NCBI GenBank assembly: GCA_964553505.1
Contig: CAZKKX010000113.1
Coordinates: forward strand, 1-8,049
Length of the DNA: 8,049 nucleotides
DNA from: JAENZQ01 sp964553505
Lineage (GTDB): Bacteria; Bacillota; Clostridia; Peptostreptococcales; JAAYPU01
Reading direction: 5' to 3'
Both the position numbers and the translations under genes were made by a program. Below are positions 5,087-8,049 of this stretch, piece by piece. Positions within the stretch are counted from its first letter, which is position 1; every line of letters starts with the position of its first letter. A model generated the notes under the pieces. The model was not told where the DNA came from, did not search any database, and worked only from the letters and a program-made list of their open reading frames with translations.

Positions 5087-6703
5087 ATGATAGGATATGT
5101 CTGTAAATACACACCCATTGAGATTTTTGAATTCATGGGGGAACATTGTGAAAAAATAGAACCGGAATTAAAAGCAACACCTGCTGCCGATTCGATATTT
5201 CATCCAAATATGTGCGCCTATTCCAAATGTGTATTGGAAGCATGTTTGTCCGGTAAATATGAAAAACTTATTTTTACCAATTGCTGTGATAGTATCAGAA
5301 GAGTATATGATATACTGAAAGCCCGATTTTCGGAACAATTTGTATATATGATGGAGCTTCCCCGAAAGTGCAATGAAAAATCGATTGGCTTTTATAAAGA
5401 AGAAATAGATAAATTGATTGAAGACTATGAAGCCTTTTCTGGAAAAGTTTTTGATGCGGCTCAGTTTAAAGGATACGCGAGACAATTTTACCTGAAAAAA
5501 GCAGTTGAAAACAATGAAGAAATACTATTGATTGGTGCCAGAACTCCGGAATTTATAAAAGAAATACTGAAGGAGCAAGTTGTTTGTTTTACGGATTTGA
5601 CTTGCTCCTCCCATGAAAGAAGGTTATTAGACAGCGAAAGCTATGAAAAAAGCTTATTGCATCAATTTCCATGTATGCGAATGGAAAAATACTGGGATCA
5701 GGTATCCGATGTTATTGGTCAAAACCATTATAAAGGAGTATTGTATCCTACTATTAAGTTCTGCGATTATTATTCTTATGGTTACTCATTATTAAAAGGA
5801 ATAGAGGATTTAAAAATATTTAAATTTGAAACAGATTATCTGAAACAGGGAACTGGTCAGCTTTACACACGAATAGAGGCTTTTATGGAACCTATAAAAA
5901 AAGATAAAACTAAAACATCCACAAAGAGAATTCAAAATAGTATTATTGCCGGAGTTGACAGTGGCTCTACTTCAACAAATATTGTTTTGATGAACAAAGA
6001 AAGAGAAATTCTTGCCTATCATATTATACCTACAGGTGCGAAAAGTGTTCTTAGTGCAGAAAAAGCCTATAAAGAGCTTCTCATACAATCAAAGATTTCA
6101 CCTCAGCAAGTATCATATATTATAGCAACAGGCTATGGAAGGGCGAAGATTCCTTTTGCCCACAAATGTGTAACTGAAATTTCTTGTCATGGAAAGGGGG
6201 CGCACTATTTTGATGCTTCCGTCAGAACAATAATCGATATCGGGGGGCAGGATAGCAAAGTGATCCGGATAGATGAAAATGGAGAAGTATTGGATTTTAC
6301 CATGAATGATAAATGTGCGGCAGGAACCGGTCGATTTCTTGAAATGATGTCAAATACTCTGGAGATGTCTTTGGAAGAAATGGGAGAGATGTATAAAGAA
6401 TCAGGAGAAATTCTTGAAATCAGTAGTATGTGCAGTGTGTTTGCAGAGTCGGAGGTTATTTCCCTTATTGCGGAAAATAAAGAAAAAAACGATATAGTTC
6501 ATGCCTTGAACCGTTCAGTTGTTGCAAGAGTAGTCGGTATGGTCGAAAGGCTGGGGCACAAACCAGGATATATGATGACAGGAGGAGTAGCCAAGAACAA
6601 AAGCATTATAAAAGCTTTTGAAAGCGCATTAGGAGAAGATATTATTGTTCCTGAAGAGCCTCAGATTACAGGAGCAGTTGGAGCGTGTCTTTTTGCGCTA
6701 TAA
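5087..6703 (+). CDS. Fusion of a compact dehydratase-type subunit (N-terminal) and an ATP-dependent ASKHA activase (C-terminal, BadF/BadG/BcrA/BcrD/HgdC-like)
   Basis: A 538-residue two-domain protein. Residues 1-270 are a short 2-hydroxyacyl-CoA dehydratase-type half: GYVCKYTPIEIFEFMGEHC (3-21), C43 and C48 in NMCAYSKCVLEACLSGKYE, C66/C67 in FTNCCDSIRRVYDIL, C226 in TIKFCDYYSYGYSLL, and TRIEAFMEPI (261-270), which echoes the partner encoded upstream. After a basic linker (271-284), residues 285-538 are a full activase: phosphate loop GVDSGSTSTNIV (289-300), IATGYGR (346-352), IDIGGQDSKV (383-392), KCAAGTGRFLE (409-419), SSMCSVFAESEVISL (446-460) and MTGGVAKNKS (497-506). C410 and C449 match the pair that, in HgdC dimers, holds one bridging [4Fe-4S] cluster. 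The activase hydrolyses ATP to push a ferredoxin-derived electron onto the dehydratase cluster. It lies 49 bases after the partner gene, in one likely operon. Both halves are intact in one frame with no sign of frameshift. Confidence 0.93.
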   Translation: MIGYVCKYTPIEIFEFMGEHCEKIEPELKATPAADSIFHPNMCAYSKCVLEACLSGKYEKLIFTNCCDSIRRVYDILKARFSEQFVYMMELPRKCNEKSIGFYKEEIDKLIEDYEAFSGKVFDAAQFKGYARQFYLKKAVENNEEILLIGARTPEFIKEILKEQVVCFTDLTCSSHERRLLDSESYEKSLLHQFPCMRMEKYWDQVSDVIGQNHYKGVLYPTIKFCDYYSYGYSLLKGIEDLKIFKFETDYLKQGTGQLYTRIEAFMEPIKKDKTKTSTKRIQNSIIAGVDSGSTSTNIVLMNKEREILAYHIIPTGAKSVLSAEKAYKELLIQSKISPQQVSYIIATGYGRAKIPFAHKCVTEISCHGKGAHYFDASVRTIIDIGGQDSKVIRIDENGEVLDFTMNDKCAAGTGRFLEMMSNTLEMSLEEMGEMYKESGEILEISSMCSVFAESEVISLIAENKEKNDIVHALNRSVVARVVGMVERLGHKPGYMMTGGVAKNKSIIKAFESALGEDIIVPEEPQITGAVGACLFAL

Positions 6704-6706
6704 ATT

Positions 6707-7441
6707 TCAACCATTGACTTCAGGAAGGTTCTTCCAGTACCTGCGCGGCATATATTGAGCTTGAAGCTTTGGATTCTTTCTGCCTTTTATGAAAATATTT
6801 TCGAAATAGTTTTTCCACAAGGAACGGTAATAGGTTTCTTTTTCCCACAAAGGAAAATTGTCATCTCTTTTAAAATCCGTTATATACCAGATGCCATCGG
6901 AAGAAACTAAAGCAAGACTTCTTTTTTTATCGTGAATAATTAAATTTTCATTTTTTAGGCGGTTAGAAAAATGATCACCTAATAATGATAAAATATTATG
7001 ATCCGGTTCAATCACAGCATATAAAAAGGAGCCAGTATCTGTAAACCGAACCAGTCCAAGGAATCTATGTTTTTCAGCGGTAACTTTTCCGCATATGCGG
7101 TGGACATTATGAATAATAGTATTTGCATGATACGAGTCTACTGCTTTTCCAACTTTAAATCCCATCCTCAAATATGCCAGAATTAAATTTTCCTTATCCG
7201 GTGCGTTGGATAAATATAAATAATAAGTATTTTGTAAAGCGAGAGGAGCTATTTTATTTTTTACGGCAGTATATACTTTATCAGAGAAAGTATAGTTTGT
7301 GGTGATTTCTTTACTGGCTTTAATCAAATCGGGCTGATATTCATTTCTCGCATAAATGCCGGAAGCCTTTTCCTTATAATAATGCAAATAGATACAGGTC
7401 AGAAGTCCTTCAAAGGAACCGTCATAAAGATAATCTATCAT
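6707..7441 (-). CDS. TIGR03915-like probable DNA metabolism protein (DUF4130-type)
   Basis: A 244-residue soluble protein recognised by YLYDGSFEGLLTCIY (4-18), YLRMGFKVGKAVD (90-102), HRFLGLVRFTDTGSFLYAVI (124-143), the HF/IIHDKKRSLAL region (157-178) and the C-terminal signature YYRSLWKNYFENI...RKNPKLQAQYMPRRYW. From family knowledge, this domain occurs beside a radical SAM protein of the TIGR03916 type, which is exactly the upstream gene here. In other bacteria a related domain is fused to a uracil-DNA glycosylase-like domain. A DNA repair or modification role is therefore suspected, but the activity is not established. Start: ATG with GGGAGGG (complement of 7447-7453) 5 bases upstream. It is 45 bases after the radical SAM gene and likely co-transcribed. 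Its stop is separated from the convergent fusion gene by only three bases. Confidence 0.88.
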   Translation of the reverse strand: MIDYLYDGSFEGLLTCIYLHYYKEKASGIYARNEYQPDLIKASKEITTNYTFSDKVYTAVKNKIAPLALQNTYYLYLSNAPDKENLILAYLRMGFKVGKAVDSYHANTIIHNVHRICGKVTAEKHRFLGLVRFTDTGSFLYAVIEPDHNILSLLGDHFSNRLKNENLIIHDKKRSLALVSSDGIWYITDFKRDDNFPLWEKETYYRSLWKNYFENIFIKGRKNPKLQAQYMPRRYWKNLPEVNG

Positions 7442-7486
7442 AAAAACCCTCCCAAAATCCTAAATCTTAAACCTTCAATTATAAAA

Positions 7487-8049
7487 CTATGTCGTCCACA
7501 TACTAAGCTGTTCGCCGTCGTTATTATCAGGGAGAAGAGCCTGTCTGACGGCATTTGGATTTAAAGAAGTATTACAGTAGTATTTTCCGCAGCAGGTTAT
7601 AAAAAATTTTGCCCGCTTAACGACAATGCCGATCTTATTCAGGTGTTCAAATTTAATTGCAGCATTTTTTCTTTGGGTAACGATTTTATAGGCAGAACGG
7701 ACACCAATTCCGGGAATTTTTAATAACTCTTCATAAGAAGCCCTGTTGATTTCTATTGGAAATAAATGAATATTTCTTAGAGCCCAAGCCATTTTAGGAT
7801 CAAAATCCAAATCCAGAAAAGGAGATAAGGGATCTATTAATTCATCAGCATTGAAATTGTAATATCTCAGCAGCCAGTCAGCTTGATACAAACGGTTTTC
7901 ACGCTTGAGAGGAGGGGGAGTAGATGGTACCGGCAGCAGAGAAGAGGGGACTACAGGCATATAGGCCGAATAATAAACTCTTTTAAGGTGAAATTTCTGA
8001 TACATTTTTTCAGCAGATTTTAATATCAGATAGTCATTCTCTTTTGAAG
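7487..8049 (-). CDS. Putative DNA modification/repair radical SAM protein (TIGR03916-like), C-terminal part (5' truncated by window)
   Basis: About 187 C-terminal residues of a radical SAM protein that is normally around 400 residues long. The frame stays open through the window edge (ENDYLILKSAEKMYQKF), so the ATG at 8005 is internal. The [4Fe-4S]/SAM CxxxCxxC barrel lies outside the window. Family features seen, counting from that ATG: FHLKRVYYSAYMPV (5-18), RLYQADWLLRYYNF (38-51), LDLDFDPKMAWALRN (64-78), a helix-hairpin-helix DNA-binding element LLKIPGIGVRSAYKIV (94-109, bases 7679-7726), and a second similar element HLNKIGIVVKRAKFFITCCG (121-140). The helix-hairpin-helix motifs suggest DNA contact. 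With the adjacent TIGR03915-like gene it forms a recurrent two-gene system whose substrate lesion or modification is unknown. Confidence 0.88.
   Translation of the reverse strand, partial: SKENDYLILKSAEKMYQKFHLKRVYYSAYMPVVPSSLLPVPSTPPPLKRENRLYQADWLLRYYNFNADELIDPLSPFLDLDFDPKMAWALRNIHLFPIEINRASYEELLKIPGIGVRSAYKIVTQRKNAAIKFEHLNKIGIVVKRAKFFITCCGKYYCNTSLNPNAVRQALLPDNNDGEQLSMWTT

Noticed and set aside
5087..6703. Fusion gene as an assembly artefact or frameshift joining two genes
   Set aside because: Both domains and the linker are in one continuous frame with intact motifs and no internal ribosome binding site with an ATG at the junction, so a genuine fusion is the simplest reading.
6721..6735. 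Hairpin GGAAG-GTT-CTTCC as a terminator for the fusion gene
   Set aside because: It is not followed by a T run and lies inside the conserved C-terminal coding region of the opposing gene.
7382..7564. Plus-strand 60-codon open frame over the junction of the two minus-strand genes
   Set aside because: It has no ribosome binding site, overlaps coding sequence on both sides, and shows no recognisable motif.

Overview
This is an AT-rich stretch from an obligate anaerobe, most likely a Clostridia-type Firmicute. The evidence is the base composition, strong AGGAGG-like ribosome binding sites, a soluble NADH diaphorase module rich in Fe-S clusters, and an oxygen-sensitive 2-hydroxyacyl-CoA dehydratase/benzoyl-CoA reductase-type enzyme with its ATP-dependent activase. 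No species can be named. I saw no tRNA, rRNA, CRISPR array, insertion sequence or phage gene.

Layout, left to right. (1) Positions 1-1265, plus strand: the 3' end of a HydB/NuoF-like NADH-binding subunit, then a small HoxU/NuoG-like Fe-S subunit. A good intrinsic terminator (1310-1353) closes this operon, and its catalytic subunit must lie upstream of the window. (2) Positions 1368-2765, minus strand: a MocR/PdxR-family regulator with an aminotransferase-like domain. Its expected PLP-binding lysine reads as threonine. (3) Positions 2766-2880: a divergent control region with a near-consensus minus-strand promoter and a short inverted repeat. (4) Positions 2881-3660, plus strand: the membrane S component of an ECF-type vitamin transporter, divergent from the regulator and its natural candidate target. 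(5) Positions 3763-6703, plus strand: two dehydratase/reductase genes. The first encodes a stand-alone HgdB-like subunit. The second encodes a second, shortened dehydratase-type half fused to a complete ASKHA activase. (6) Positions 6707-8049, minus strand, convergent: a two-gene system of a putative DNA-metabolism protein (TIGR03915-like) and the C-terminal end of its radical SAM partner (TIGR03916-like).

How the parts may work together. The regulator and S component look like a cofactor-uptake unit, with vitamin B6 as a guess from the regulator family. The dehydratase/activase pair encodes everything needed for ATP-driven low-potential electron transfer to Fe-S clusters, as in HgdABC, BcrABCD or double-cubane proteins. 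No CoA transferase, CoA ligase or acyl-CoA dehydrogenase accompanies it, so the substrate is open. The tethered activase is the most interesting feature here. The diaphorase genes at the left are separated by a terminator and an opposing gene, so they are not obviously its electron source.
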